DNA of 64,000 nt, taken from assembly GCF_000003195.3 (NCBI RefSeq), contig NC_012870.2:47138063-47202062 (forward strand). The letters are read 5' to 3'. The DNA is from Sorghum bicolor (taxonomy: Eukaryota; Streptophyta; Magnoliopsida; Poales; Poaceae). Made by a program: the position numbers and the translations under genes. Positions 24,001 to 35,462 of this stretch are shown one piece after another. Below the pieces are notes generated by a model. It was not told the origin of the DNA, did no database searches, and saw nothing but the letters and a program-made list of their open reading frames with translations. Every line of letters starts with the position of its first letter. Positions within the stretch are counted from its first letter, which is position 1.

Positions 24001-25360
24001 ATCCGCTCGGACCCTCCTCTGGCGCCTCCATCCGGGGGGCGTCGACGTCACCTCGAGGCGGGCCCTCGAAAATCCGATCAAGGCGCGACGCCATCCCCTC
24101 GGAGTCGTCGCTGTCCTCGTCGTCATCGTCATCATCGTTAGGGGATTCTTCCTCAGGCTCCCCCCTCTGCCTGGATTTGGCTCGACGCGCCTCTAATGCT
24201 TGGCGGTCGAGGTTCTTCTTCTTCTCCCCCTTCTTTGCAGAGTCCTTGGCAGATTTTAGCTTTTCGGCAGATTGGCGCCGTTTGTCACGATCGACCTCGT
24301 CCTCCTTTACCGGAGGCCTCGAGGACCGGACATCAATCCGACCCTGCCAAAACTAAGGTAGACTTAGAAAAAAGAGAGGGGAGAAAGGAAACCCAGAATC
24401 GAGGCTGCGCGCAAGAAGAAAGCGTACCAGATCGATCGAGCCTGCGTCAGGTCTCATGGGGAAGCCGTTAACGTGCTCCGGCTGAAAATCACCGGCAATT
24501 GCAGCCCTGACTCGGGCCGCGACTTCGTCGTCCGCCGGAGCCTCGTTGGACATCCGACACGCCTCGAGGTCCCGAGATGAGACGCCAGGGCCCATCTCGT
24601 CCATCCTCAACGGTCGAGACATCAAAGGGAGAACTCTCCGGTGATGGACGGCCGAGAGGACGAGAGCGGCGGTCAAACCCTCCTGGCGAAGCTTCTTCAA
24701 GGCGTCGAGGAGGGGGTCGAGCCGAGATTGATGAGCTTGGACGACGCCGTATGTCCAATCCGCTGGACGCTCCATGATCAGACGGCCCGAGTAGGAAGGC
24801 AGGAGGTTGTCATCATTCCGCAGGTAAAACCACTGGGAGTCCCAGCCGGCATGGTTGGTCGATAACCCTACCGGGATGTACTCCCGCGGCCTGTCCGTCT
24901 TCTCCGTCTTCTGCACCAGATTGAGGCATCCCGCCCGCACGGGCTTCCTTACGCCCGTGGTTCCGGTGGGGGCATGGAAAAGCTCGCCCCTGTAGAGGTG
25001 GAGCCACAGCTCCCAGTGCGGCATCATCCCCAAGTAGCCCTCACACACGGCGGCGAAGACCGCCGCTACGGTGATGGCGTTCGGAGAGAAGTGCTGGAGC
25101 TCCACCCCATAATGGAAGCAGAGGGCCCGCATGAAGCGGCTCGGGGGCGCGCCCAGACCGTGGCGGTGGAACTTGGCGAACGACACCACGTAGCCCTCGG
25201 GCGGCTGAGGCCCCCTGTGACTCGCCGGCGGCGCGATCCACTCTGGCGACGATAGCGAGGTACGGCGGCGCAGCAGTCCCTCTTTCTCAAGCTCTAACAA
25301 CCGGCGCTCCGTCATCGACGACGGGCGCCAGTCGTCGGCGGCGACGAGTCTTACAGGCAT
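21033..25360 (-). CDS. Antisense six-exon gene of Retand B (N-terminal 'putative gypsy type transposon' domain, long coiled coil)
   Basis: Six exons on the minus strand fit GT-AG rules and keep phase: 25360-24428, 24343-23697, 23623-23547, 23467-22329, 22250-21590, 21511-21033; 3,936 coding bases, about 1,311 codons. Exon 1 encodes a compact domain of ~300 residues resembling the plant family called putative gypsy type transposon (Transposase_28, PF04195; recalled, not searched). Exon 2 is acidic then Pro/Arg-rich; exon 4 has a poly-Gln tract at ~22993-23114; exon 5 is a long Glu/Lys/Ala coiled coil; exon 6 is another helical domain. One in-frame TAA (22749-22751) breaks exon 4, unless another intron removes it. 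Extra genes after pol, some antisense, are known in Tat elements; the function is unknown. The older Retand A carries the same first exon. Confidence 0.75.
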
Positions 25361-25492
25361 CTCGGCTGGAGGGACGGTAGATTCACTACAGCTCGAGGAG
25401 GCGTGTGCGCGTGAGACGGTGAGAAAGCAAAGGCAACGAGAGAATAAAAGCGAGAAGGCGGAAGGGAGAGGAACGGCGGCGACGCCACGACG

Positions 25493-25500
25493 TATTTATA
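25493..25500 (-). promoter_or_regulatory. TATA box of the antisense gene
   Basis: TATAAATA on the minus strand, about 133 bases upstream of the ATG at 25360. A TATATATA box lies at a similar distance (about 155 bases) from the ATG of the homologous gene in Retand A (34588-34597). Confidence 0.65.
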
Positions 25501-26275
25501 GGCAGCGGTCCGCCAACAGACAGATCCGAGAAATAAGGTAACTCCCTCCCATAAATGCGCCGTCCAACGGTCCTTTCTCTCCTCACAGGCCGGACGCTCC
25601 GAATTCCCCGCCGATACAGTGTCGCAACGTCACTTACCTCAAAAGGTGCGCCCAACGGGCAGAAAGACGAACCGGCACGGCAGTTTCCTTACTTCGTAAG
25701 CCAAGGTATGCGCCCACGATAGTCTCGAGAGGTCGATGGCTGGCCCGTCGAAAGGGTTCGACAGCCGATCTCGAGCACCAAGAGTCAGGGATCCCCAGCG
25801 AGTGGTCGAAAATCGAGGCCCGCCTCGAGGACTCGCCGGCGATGTCCAAGGTAGGGTCGAGACAGTCGAGAGGAATCCCCCCGAAGGGAGGCATCGAGCC
25901 GCTGGACTCTATCGAATGAGACCGGTATCCCCGACCACGTCGACCCTGCTTTATGAGGACGCCTCCGGGCTACAGCTGACCCCCTCGAAAGGGGCACAGG
26001 TTCTCACTTGGACAACCCGCTAGGAACTCAATCTGGGGTGGAAGACGCTCGCTCTATCGAGAGTACGTCGAAACCTCCACGCAAGGCAAAGCCGAACAGA
26101 ACCTTCCACCACGAGTGTTGACAGCGTTTCTGCAAATTTGGCAAAATAACCCTCGAAGGAGTTAAATACTCCCTCGAGGTCTCGGGGGCTACCCCCGCGG
26201 GGTCGCTCGCGCGCCCCCGTGGAAGCTCGACCGTAAAAACGAAAGCCTCCACTCGAGCGCCAGCGCTCGAATGAA
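25501..26275. other. Retand B region between the antisense promoter and the polypurine tract
   Basis: About 775 bases upstream of the antisense gene. Small open frames on both strands show no recognisable domain. It may hold antisense promoter elements. Confidence 0.45.
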
Positions 26276-26289
26276 GACTCGGGGGCTAC
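26276..26289 (+). promoter_or_regulatory. Retand B polypurine tract
   Basis: GACTCGGGGGCTAC directly precedes the 3' LTR start at 26290. The matching text CTCGGGGGATAAG precedes the Retand A LTR at 35463. Confidence 0.6.
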
Positions 26290-27293
26290 TGTCGAGGGTA
26301 TCAACAAGGGGTACCCTCACCAATGCGTATAACGAGATCATCCGTACACACGCGCGGCCATCGACGGCCGCAGCCTCGAAGACGGAAGTAGCGTCGAGCG
26401 AATCGATCAGGGCTCGAGCGACAGCTGCCGTCGAATACGGAAGCGGGCTCGAGCGAACCGAGAGGCGTCGAACGCAAGGACACTGTCCGCCGCCTGACAC
26501 GCGCACGAGAGCCAGGGCATTTAATGCACCTGACGCTTCCCCACCTAACACACGGGTCACGGAAGGCGTGATAGGGAACAGGCTTCTGTCCCATCGTTCT
26601 TTTTGCAGCCTTCCCACCGAACGACCCAGGGCGTGTCAGGACGCAGGAAACAAGGATGGAACGTCTAATCGGGACCCCCTCGAGACACCCAAGGTCAGCG
26701 CTCTAGATATCAGCATATTACACGGCGTCCGACCCTCGACCGAACAGGGTCCCTTCCTAGGGACAAGTTGGGCGTCGACTGACAACACCACAACTACCCC
26801 GCCGGATCCGCCGCCCTACCGTACAAGCATGCGACCTCAGAACCAGCGCGAGACGGCGGGCAGGGCAGAATGCAGGAGCACGCGTAATCATCACCGGGCT
26901 ATCAAGATGGGACGGCTCGAGGCCATGCCGTACGGAAGCCTCGAGTAGGTCAGCGCTCCATGCGGCTATCGACCCCTACTCTAACATCTACGCATGTACC
27001 CTGGGTCTCTCCTTGGAGCTATAAAAGGAGAGACTCAGGAATAGAACGATCATCACAACACAAGACCACGCTCATACGTAATAGAGCTCCACACTTCATA
27101 CCACGCTTGTATTCGCCCCTGTACAAGCACTTAGGTGCAAGATAATACAAACTCTCTCCCCCCGCTAGACGTAGGGCCTTCTCTTGCCTGAACCAGGATA
27201 AATCTCTGTGTCTTCTTGCATCACCATCCGGGAAAGGGAGCACGCATACAAATTTACTCGTTGGTGTGACCCCCCCGGGGGAAAACACCGACA
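26290..27293 (+). repeat. Retand B 3' LTR
   Basis: 1,004 bp from TGTCGAGGG to CACCGACA, with promoter box TATAAAAG at 27020-27027. Six differences from the 5' LTR were seen; in each the 3' LTR carries T or A where the 5' LTR has C or G. Confidence 0.95.
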
Positions 27294-27298
27294 AAATG
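27294..27298. repeat. Target-site duplication AAATG of Retand B (right copy)
   Basis: Second copy of the 5-bp duplication; it pairs with 3222-3226 and fixes the insertion limits of the 24-kb gypsy element plus its own copia insert. Confidence 0.95.
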
Positions 27299-28890
27299 GA
27301 ATCAAGATCTAGACTTAGGGTTTTATCTGACAGAATTCCACGAGTTTTGGTGTTTGTCTATTTCTGCAGGGGGTTATCAGGAAATATGGAAGAAAGGCCC
27401 ACATGTCAGGATTACGTAAAGATATTAACGTGCTGCGCAATTATCTTACATCTAGAAGACTCCAGAAGCCACGAGACCAAAGCGGAGGCGAAACGGGGCC
27501 AGACCCTGGGCGGCCGCCCAGTTGGTCAGGGCGCCCGCCCACCTCCTGAGTCCAATCAGGACTCTGCTTTGCGGGAGATCTCCACCGACCTAAAGGATGA
27601 ATCTAAACCATACAATCTATGTCGGTTTGATCCAAGGGCCCATATTCACTTGGAGGGACTATAAAACCAGACCCCCTGGCCCCTGGAGGAGAGAGCCTCT
27701 CAACCCTAATTCATTGTTCCATCAAGGGAGAAGAAGCCTCTGATCAAGATTAGAGCCACCACATCAATTAGATATCTAGATTAGCATAGCTACATAGGAT
27801 TAGAACTAGAAGGAGTCAATCTTCGATTGGTTTCCGGATCTGTCAGGAGGATTCTTGGTAATTCTCTAATTGTGCTTCTAATTACTTTCTAATTATCTTT
27901 GTTCTTCAATATTATGAATATGACTTTGTTCTACTTCAATATATTGCTTATGACTTTGCTCTACTTGCTTATATTCAAGATTATATTGTTCTTAGTTTAT
28001 CATAGTTATGTACTTGGCTTAGTTAGATACGATCTATATACATGCTTAGGATCGTATAGCGTTTATCCATCGGATCCATAGGTAAATGATAGATATTGTG
28101 TAGGCGTGGTGCTTATACCGTATTTATCTGCGATTGTACTCAATATGCCAGATCGTGGGGTGGTTCGTGATAGTGACAGCTTCATTGATTCTTATATAGT
28201 CCCCCTCTCGTGTATTGGGCTGGCAGAGCAACATTGTTACAGGGGAGTGATTGCTATGTTTCTCATATTCCTTGCTAATATCACTATGCATGGGCGTAGT
28301 CTTGTCTCGCGATGATTGCTAAGTATGCTTGCACTAACTATGATAATGCTAGACTATATAGTTAAGAATAACTTAGGGAATATTCTTGTAGTTCGTTCTA
28401 ATACCATGCTAATGACTTTCTAGAGTATCTAATTGAGGTGCTTATCATATTTATTATGTGGCTAGATCAGATTAGTTATCCTTGTCACTATTATTATTTC
28501 ATATATCCTTTATGTGACACTTATCTCTGTATGATGAGTTAGATATAATGTTCTCAATTATACATGCAATGATAGATGCTCAATCTCATATTCTATTCTG
28601 TAATCAATATTGATGATTTCTAATCCCTTCCCAGTGGTAAAAATATAAATAACGATACCTGGAATACTTCCCGGTTAAAATGCTGCATCGGTATTAATCT
28701 GTGCGCTTGCAGATCCCATTCATTATTTATTTAGAAGAGCAATTGCATATTTCAATACCGCGTCTCTTATATCATGCTGGGGATGACAACTTGGCTTAAG
28801 TGGTGTGAGGGATAGGTTTGGCATTTTTAGCACCGTTACTAGATTAGAGAACTTAGTCTACTTTTGGTAATGATGTTAAGAATACCCAAC
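27294..28890 (+). repeat. Athila-L 3' LTR, second segment
   Basis: Resumes with the duplicated AAATG and continues the LTR text shared with 60077-61665. It holds the LTR promoter box TATAAAA at 27660-27666. Total LTR length without the insertion is about 1.65 kb, matching 1,646 bp for Athila-R and 1,628 bp for the reversed copy. The end reads CCCAAC where the other copies end CCCAACA, so the last base is uncertain. Confidence 0.85.
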
Positions 28891-31069
28891 TGTAGGATAC
28901 CATAACTTACACCGTCGTGCAAGCACAGATCCATCAAAGTCATTACCCTCCATAGCTAAGTAATGGCGCTCACCACGGAAACACTAAGGCCACATCTCAT
29001 GATACCACAATAATTCACAGAGCTCTTTATATTTCATATATTTTCACCATTTCACATACATCTCTTAGTGTCCCGTTGCACACCTGCCTCCAGGTGATTG
29101 CCATACTAACTAGAGGGATTTAGGCTAAGCCTTTCCCATGCAAGGCGAGTGGTTGTACGATAAATGAGTTAGGCAAGATGAATCATCAACTCAGTTCTTA
29201 ATCGAGACAAGGCGGATATCTTCACGCTTAACCTCGCAAGGTATAAGCCACAACACCAGAGCATCCCCAAAGAGATGCCATCCGCCCCATCTCCATAGTA
29301 ATCACATCTATAACTTGTTCATTAACCCTTTCACAATACCCACAATTTATTTTCACCACTCACACCTTTTACTTTTAAAATCATTATATTTGAGAAAATA
29401 CAGCCATGAGTATCTAGGATGAGTAACAAGTCGTAAGCATACTAAATAATAATATTTCTGTCATAGCATATTATTTGTTTCTAGGTTCGAACAAGACAAT
29501 TACCAGGTAATATCAATTCAAGGATGGCTATTCAACATGTTTTAACTAAGCAGCAAAAATACTTCATACATATATCGTACATGCAATATTTAAAACGGCT
29601 TCTACATGTTGTGTTTAAAAATAGGGTCAATATGCATCAAAGGGAATCGGTTGGACTTGTCTCCGTCGGCGTCCTTAGCAAACTCCTGCTGACAGTCCGG
29701 GTTCTCGACGTCGAACTCGTGGTACTCATCTCCAACGTTCTCGTTCTCCGGTTTGTTCACTCCGTCAGCTAAAATACGCGACGACCGACACAGACAACAA
29801 GCACAGATAAATAATCACATAAATTCAAATGAGCTCTAAAAAATCATGAAATTAATATGGGAGGTAGATCATGATTTTAGATGAATTTAGAAAAAAAGAA
29901 TTATTGAAATCAGAGTTAGCATGTGGTATTTGTGAGATGGCCAGAATTTAATCACGTGAAAAAGGCTAACGATGATTAAGGAATGGATGCTTCACGTGGG
30001 CATTTGCTTGGCTGGTAGTGCATGCATGTACTTTTTGGTGAAATCAATGCTTATGGCCCACACATGCATGGGAAAAGAGAAATTAGCAGGGATCATTAGA
30101 GCTCTTCCGTATGTTATGGTTTAGTTCGTGGAGTTCTTGGCAGTGAATCGGTACGGACAAATACAAGGAGAGATACCGAAAAAATACTAGAGAAAGACAG
30201 AGAAGAGCAAGGAGATGCTCATGACCTGCTCACCTCGTCTTGCGACGACAGTCGAGCTCGGCTTGTGCGTATGGCCGTATACGGTATACGCGAAGTGAGA
30301 GCGAGTGAGTGAACGTGTTTCTCCGGGTGGTGAGAGTGAGCACCCGAGAGTGCCTTTTTATAGGCCAGAGTGCTCAGCTCGTTGCCATTAAAAATGCTAC
30401 TGTAGCGCATGGTTACACAGGACAATAGGACGGTGCTGCAGGTGGTCGGTGCCTAATTGTATGCGAAGGATGATGTCCTATTTGTATGCACGGTGCATGC
30501 AAATGGACGGTGCCTAATCACAATGTCCTTGCATGCAAGTGCATGCAAATGGACGGTGGCATGTCCTGCATGCATGCATGAGATATATATCCGTGTAGGT
30601 GCACTGCTATGTTTTGTTGCATGTAAGCTTGCTGGTACTCGCTGTTATTTGTGCGCGAAACATATGGATGGTGCCCAGTTGTGCGTTGTGACTTGCTATC
30701 TTTTTGTACAGCAAAAGAGAAGCAGGAAAAAGGCAAGAGGTGGGGCCCGCATGTCGCGGTGCGCGTGCGAGCGATTGCGCTCGGCGAGGAGCCGGGCGCG
30801 AGTGCGCTGCGGCGCTGATGGTGGTGGGGTCGGCGCACGCGCCGTTGCTGGGTATCGGGCAAAGCGAGCAAGCGAGAGAGATGAGTAACGGACATGTGAT
30901 GCTCATGCCATGTAGTGCACGTTATATTTAAAGATGGATAATTGGGATGGATGGAAAAGAATTGGATGGAGATACTATAGAGCTCAAATGATTTATAGTT
31001 TTTGAAATATATTTTGAAAATAATTTTTAATACGAGTGATTTTTAAATGTGAATTTTTGGGATGTTACA
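28891..31069 (-). mobile_element. Tekay/Del-like gypsy LTR, partial, broken by Athila-L
   Basis: On the minus strand the LTR starts TGTAACATCCC at 31069, the usual start of Tekay/Del LTRs, and has a promoter box TATAAAAA at 30355-30362. Its remainder runs leftward to 28891, where Athila-L interrupts it. No coding domain is seen. It is inserted in the gag of the reversed Athila copy. The family call is based on terminal sequence, size and similarity in style to the complete LTR at 53029-56497, so it is moderate. Confidence 0.6.
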
Positions 31070-31718
31070 CCAGCTCTCCATTCCATGATAGGGACATTCT
31101 AGGATGTAGTCTTGGAAGCGCTCCCAAGCTTCTGGAACATATTCATCATGTTGTTGCTGAAAACTTGTAATTTTTCCACGGAGAGCATTGGTCTTGCCCA
31201 TGGGGAAGAACTTAGCCAGAAAGTTTGTGGAGCAGAGTGCCCATGTAGTATTCTTCTCATTTGTAGCATAGAACCACTGCTTCGCTCTCCCCAACAGTGA
31301 GAATGGAAAGAGGCGAAGTAGTATAGCATCTCTAGAGACTCCTGACATGGTGAATGTGCTGCAAATCTCCAGAAAGTGTTGGAGATGAGCACAAGCATCT
31401 TCGTGCGCCTTTCCACAGAACTGGTTGGCTTGCACCATGTTGATGAGTCTAGGCTTGAGCTCAAAGTTGCAGTCGATCTCCACAGCAGGTCCAGTGCGGA
31501 TGTTGTCCGTAGTGGGAGCTAAGAACTCGCGGATCGACTTGTTTGCCATGGCTTCGAACTGTGAAGACAAGTTTCGGATGAAACTTCGGCGATCTTCTGG
31601 ATTGGACGAAGCTTTTGTGCTGAAGTGTTGACGATGTCTTCTTGAGCTTGGCTCTTGTTTTTCTAAATAATTCTTCGAGATCATCAACAAAATTTTCTGT
31701 AAGATGTCTTCTATTCAT
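31070..31718 (-). pseudogene. Athila-rev gag, 3' end cut off by insertion
   Basis: Begins at ATG 31718 (MNRRHLTENFVDD), matches the Athila-R gag at 61831 onward, and has one frameshift near 31620. From KASSN onward it is open to the insertion point after HGMESW. It lacks the stop seen in Athila-R after EAMANK. The Gag core (FELKPRLINMVQANQF through WERFQDYILECP) fits the plant retrotransposon gag family. It is truncated and therefore non-functional. Confidence 0.8.
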
Positions 31719-31855
31719 ACATTACCCTGCATAAAATAATCAAAATAGAAAAATACAGGGGTAAAACTGTATGAGAGAATTGATAATCTCAATCATATTA
31801 GTGATGCGAATGATGACTCAAAATTCCGTATTCATTCCTTATTAGTAATCAACCT

Positions 31856-31873
31856 TCCCCGGCAACGGCGCCA
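31856..31873 (-). promoter_or_regulatory. Athila-rev primer binding site (tRNA-Asp)
   Basis: On the minus strand TGGCGCCGTTGCCGGGGA, a full 18-base complement of the plant tRNA-Asp 3' end (from knowledge of that tRNA), the primer used by Athila elements. It lies eight bases inside the LTR end. Confidence 0.85.
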
Positions 31874-31881
31874 AAAATGCT

Positions 31882-33509
31882 TGTTGGGCATTCTTAACGT
31901 CATTACCAAAAGTAGACTTAGTTTTCTAATTCTGATAACGGCGCCAAAAATGCCGAACCTATCCCTCATGCCACTTAAGCCAAGTTGTCATCCCCAACAT
32001 GACATGAGAGACGCGGTATTGAAATATGCAATTGCTCTTCTGAATGAATAATAAATGAGATCTGCAAGCGCACAGATTGATGTAGCATTTTAACCGGGAA
32101 GTATTCCAGGTATCGTTATTTAGATTTTTACCACTGGGAAGGGATTGCTAATCATCAATGTTGATTATGGAATGAAATATGGAATTGAGTATCTATCATT
32201 GCATGTGTAATAGAGAGCATTTATCTATCTCTATCATACAGGGATAAATGTCACATAAAATATAGATAAAGTATGAATGGTGACAAAGATAATTAATCTG
32301 ATCAGCATAACTAGCCACATATAATAATGATAAGCACATCAACAGATATTCTAGCAAGTCATTAGCATGGAATTAGGATGAACTACAAGAATATTTCCTA
32401 AGTTATTCTTAACTATAAAGTCTAGCATATCATAGTTAGTGCAATTACACTTGGCAATCATTGCCAGAGAGGACTACGCCTATGCATAGTGATATTATCA
32501 AGCAAGATGAGAAACATAGCAATCACTCACTTGTAATAATATTGCTCTACCTGCCCTATACACGGGAGGGGGACCATATAAGAATCAATGGAGCTGTCAC
32601 CACCACGAACTACCCCGCGATTCGACATATAGGGTACAATCGCAGATAAATACGGTATAGGCACCACGCCTACACAATACTTATCATTTACCCACTGTAC
32701 ACATGGATAAACGCTATACAATCCTAAACATGTATATAATTTCAATCTAACTAAGCCAAGCATATAACTATGATAAACTAAGAACGATATAATTGCAAAT
32801 ATAAACAAGTAGAGCAAAGTCATAATCAATATATTGAAGTAGAACAAAGTCATATTCATAATATTGAAGAACAATGATGAACAAACGAAGAACAATAGAG
32901 GAATTACCAAGAATCCTCTTGACAGATCCGGAAACCAATCGACGATTGACTCCTTCTAGTTCTAATCCTATGTAGCTATGCTAAACTAGAGATCTAGTTG
33001 ATGTGGTGGCTCTAGGGCTTGATCAGAGACTTCTTCTCCCGAGATGAATGAATGAATTAGGGTTTCAGAGGTCCTCTCCTCCAGGGGCCAGGGGGCCTGC
33101 TTATATAGCCCCTCCAAATGAATATGGGCCGTTGGGTCAAACCGACCTTAATCGCACAGTTTTCCTTAATCCCTTAGGTCAGTGGAGCATGATCCGCGAG
33201 GCGGAGCCTGATTGGCTCTCAGGCCAGGGCGGGCGCCCTGTCCCCGGGCCCGCTCAGCCTCCCGCTCGTTCATGTGGCTTCTGGACTCTTCTAGATGTTG
33301 GATAATTGCGTGGCATGTTAATATCTCTATGTAAACCCGACGTGTGGGCCTTTCCTCCATAATTCCTGATAACCCCCCTGCAGAAATAGACAAACACCAA
33401 AACTCGTGGAATTCTGTCAGATAAAACCCTAAGTCTGGGTATTGGTTGCATTTGGATCCTTTTCTTTGTTTATTTGTTGATTATATTTGATACTTAAGGA
33501 CCGTCAACA
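31882..33509 (-). repeat. Athila-rev 5' LTR
   Basis: 1,628 bp; on the minus strand from TGTTGACGGTCC (33509) to CCCAACA (31882). It is closely similar to the LTR at 60020-61665. The open frames in it are LTR text present also in the plus-strand copies. Confidence 0.9.
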
Positions 33510-34433
33510 CCAGGTCGAAGTAGCCTTCATTGGGCTTCATGGGAAAGGAGTTCACGTGCTAGGGCTGGAAGTCGCCCAAGACGGCCGCCCTGACCCTGGC
33601 GGCCACCTCCTCATCCGGGTGTGCCTCGTTTGACATCTGACATGCCTCGAGGTCCCAGGACGGAGCGTGAGGGCCCATCTCATCCATCCTCAGCAGTCGA
33701 GATATCAACAGAAACACCCATCGATGGTGGACCGCTGAGAGGACAAGAGCCGTGGTCAAGCCCTACGCTTTAGGGCGTCAAGAAGGGGGCGCAACCGAGA
33801 CTGATGGGTCTTGATGACATCGTATTTTCAGTCCTCGGGGCGCTCCTTGATTAGCCGTCCGGTGTAGGCGGGGAAGAAGCCGTCGTCATTGCGAAGGTAG
33901 AACCACTGAGAGTCCCACTAGGCATGATTTGACGTTAGCCTAGTAGGAATGTACTCTCGAGGCTCATCTGCGTGCCCTATCTTCTAGACCAGATTGATGC
34001 AGCCGGCCCACACCAGTTTCCTAACCCTGGTGGTCTCGCTAGGAGCGTGGAACAGCTCACCCCGGAAGAGGTGGAGCCATAGCTCCCAGTGCGGCATCAC
34101 TCCCAAGTAATCTTCACACACTGCGGCAAAGATCACCACGACGGAGATTGCGTTGGGGGAGAAATGCTAGAGCTCGACTCCGTAGTGGTGGAGGAGGGCC
34201 CTCATGAAGCGGCTCAGAGGAGACCTGAGCCCATGGCGATGGAACTTGATGAAGGAGACCACATAGCCTTCAGGCGGACTCGGTTCCCGGTGTTCCACCA
34301 GCGGCGCAATCCACTCCGGCCGCGTCAAGGAGGTGAGGGGGCAGAGAAGCCCCTCCCTCTCTAGGTCCCGCAGCCGGCGCTCCGTCGCAATCGACGGGCG
34401 CCAGTCGGCGGCGGCGATGAGTCTCACCGGCAT
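33510..34433 (-). pseudogene. Decayed exon 1 of the Retand A antisense gene
   Basis: ATG at 34433-34431 begins MPVRLIAAADWRPS, matching MPVRLVAADDWRPS of Retand B. Similarity runs to the exon end (homologous to 24428) with several in-frame stops, for example near 34167, 33985 and 33560. The Athila-rev LTR joins right after the exon's last bases, so the donor site is split. This second copy shows that the antisense exon is a shared part of the family and not chance open frame. Confidence 0.75.
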
Positions 34434-34587
34434 GATCCCAGCACGTATGGCGCGGCGGAAGGTGACTCTACCCTGGCTATCTCTCCTCTCTGAGCTTAGT
34501 TTGTCTCGGTGTGCAGGAAAGTGTGGAGAAAGGGGGAATGAAGGCATCGGCGGAATGTGGAAGGGGAAACAGCAAAATGGAACCTCG

Positions 34588-34597
34588 ATATATATAG
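34588..34597 (-). promoter_or_regulatory. TATA box of the Retand A antisense gene
   Basis: TATATATATC-type box on the minus strand about 155 bases upstream of ATG 34433, at nearly the same place as in Retand B. Confidence 0.55.
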
Positions 34598-35462
34598 GCG
34601 TGCCACAACGGACGAATCCGACAATCATGGTAACTCCCTCCATAAATGCGCCACCTAACGGTCCTATTTTTCCCGCGACAGGACATTACGGATTCCACCC
34701 AAGTGGGATAACGCCACAACGGGTATCTCCTAAAAAGGTGCGCCCAACAAGCAAGAAGGCAAACCACACGGCGTCTCCTTCCACCACAAGGTAAGTTCAG
34801 CGCAGACCGCCGATGAAAACTCGAGAGAGCGCAGACTGGCCCACCGACAGGGTTCGACGGTCGCTCTCGACTACTCGAGTCAGGGACACCCAGTGGGGGG
34901 TCGAAACGAGGCGTAGCTCAAAGGCAGAACCTCGAGGCCATACTAGGAGTATCCAAGGCCAAGGCAAGTAGGTCATGAGGAATCCCCTCTAAGGGAGGCG
35001 TTGAGCCGCAGGACTCAATCGAACGAGACCAGTATCCGCGACCACGCAAGCCTGGCTTTAATGAGAATGCCTCTAGCTACAGCCAACCCCCATCGAATAG
35101 GGCATGGGTTCTCACTTTGACTACTCGATAATAGCTCACCAAGGACGATGGCACTCGCCTCATTGGGGTTATGTCACGCTCCTCGCATCGCAAAAGGAAC
35201 TAGCAAGCACGAGCTGGCGACCGCAAAAACCATGGGCGAACGAGGCTCGGGGGCTTCACCAAGAACTGACAAACCCCGACGAAAGGAGGGCCTAAGGCAT
35301 CCAAGGCCAAGGTAAATACAGCCCTCAAAGAAGTCCAATGACTCCTCCAAGGCCTCGGGGGCTACCCCTGTGGGGGTCGCTTGCGCGCCCCCCACAGATA
35401 TTCGACAATCGATACAACCTCTACTCGACCACAAGTGCTCGAGCAAGGGCTCGGGGGATAAG
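34598..35462. other. Retand A spacer between antisense promoter and 3' LTR
   Basis: Decayed counterpart of 25501-26289 of Retand B, with CTCGGGGG text before the LTR. No supported genes. Confidence 0.5.

Larger units (their letters stand above)
3227..27293 (+). mobile_element. Ty3/gypsy Tat-lineage (Retand-like) retrotransposon, Retand B, interrupted by a Sirevirus
   Basis: Complete element with two 1,004-bp LTRs, primer site, gag, protease, RT, RNase H, integrase, then a long antisense gene, a polypurine tract and the 3' LTR. Without the 9.8-kb copia insert (and its 5-bp duplication) it is about 14.3 kb. The RT-RNaseH-integrase order is that of Ty3/gypsy. Assignment to Tat/Retand rests on the gag and RNase H sequence style and the extra gene after pol. 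The LTRs differ at about six positions by eye (0.6%), so it is young; about four nonsense codons and two frameshifts make this copy defective. Confidence 0.85.
1..28890 (+). mobile_element. Athila-type LTR retrotransposon (Athila-L), 5' part outside window, interrupted by Retand B
   Basis: The internal region enters at the left edge inside a protease domain, runs through a second protease and 2.4 kb of non-coding DNA, then a polypurine tract and a 3' LTR that begins at 3166. The LTR is split by a 24-kb gypsy insertion (3227-27293) and resumes at 27294-28890. Athila identity is inferred from close similarity to Athila-R at the right end of the window, which has the same LTR, a tRNA-Asp type primer site and the same gag-protease layout. 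Without the insertion the visible part is about 4.8 kb. The right junction lies within a Tekay-like LTR. Confidence 0.8.
31070..33509 (-). mobile_element. Athila-type element, reversed copy (Athila-rev): 5' LTR, primer site, gag start
   Basis: A 5' LTR, a perfect tRNA-Asp primer site and the first two thirds of gag are present in order on the minus strand. gag stops at 31070, where the Tekay-like LTR is inserted; the rest would lie left of the window. The right end abuts Retand A DNA at 33510. Confidence 0.85.

Noticed and set aside
24353..24427. Extension of the antisense exon 1 frame to a stop at 24353
   Set aside because: A GT donor at 24427 and an AG acceptor at 24344 join in phase to a long open exon, so the tail is better read as intron.
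32527..32910. 127-codon minus-strand frame in the Athila-rev LTR
   Set aside because: It is hydrophobic low-complexity LTR sequence, found broken in the other LTR copies.
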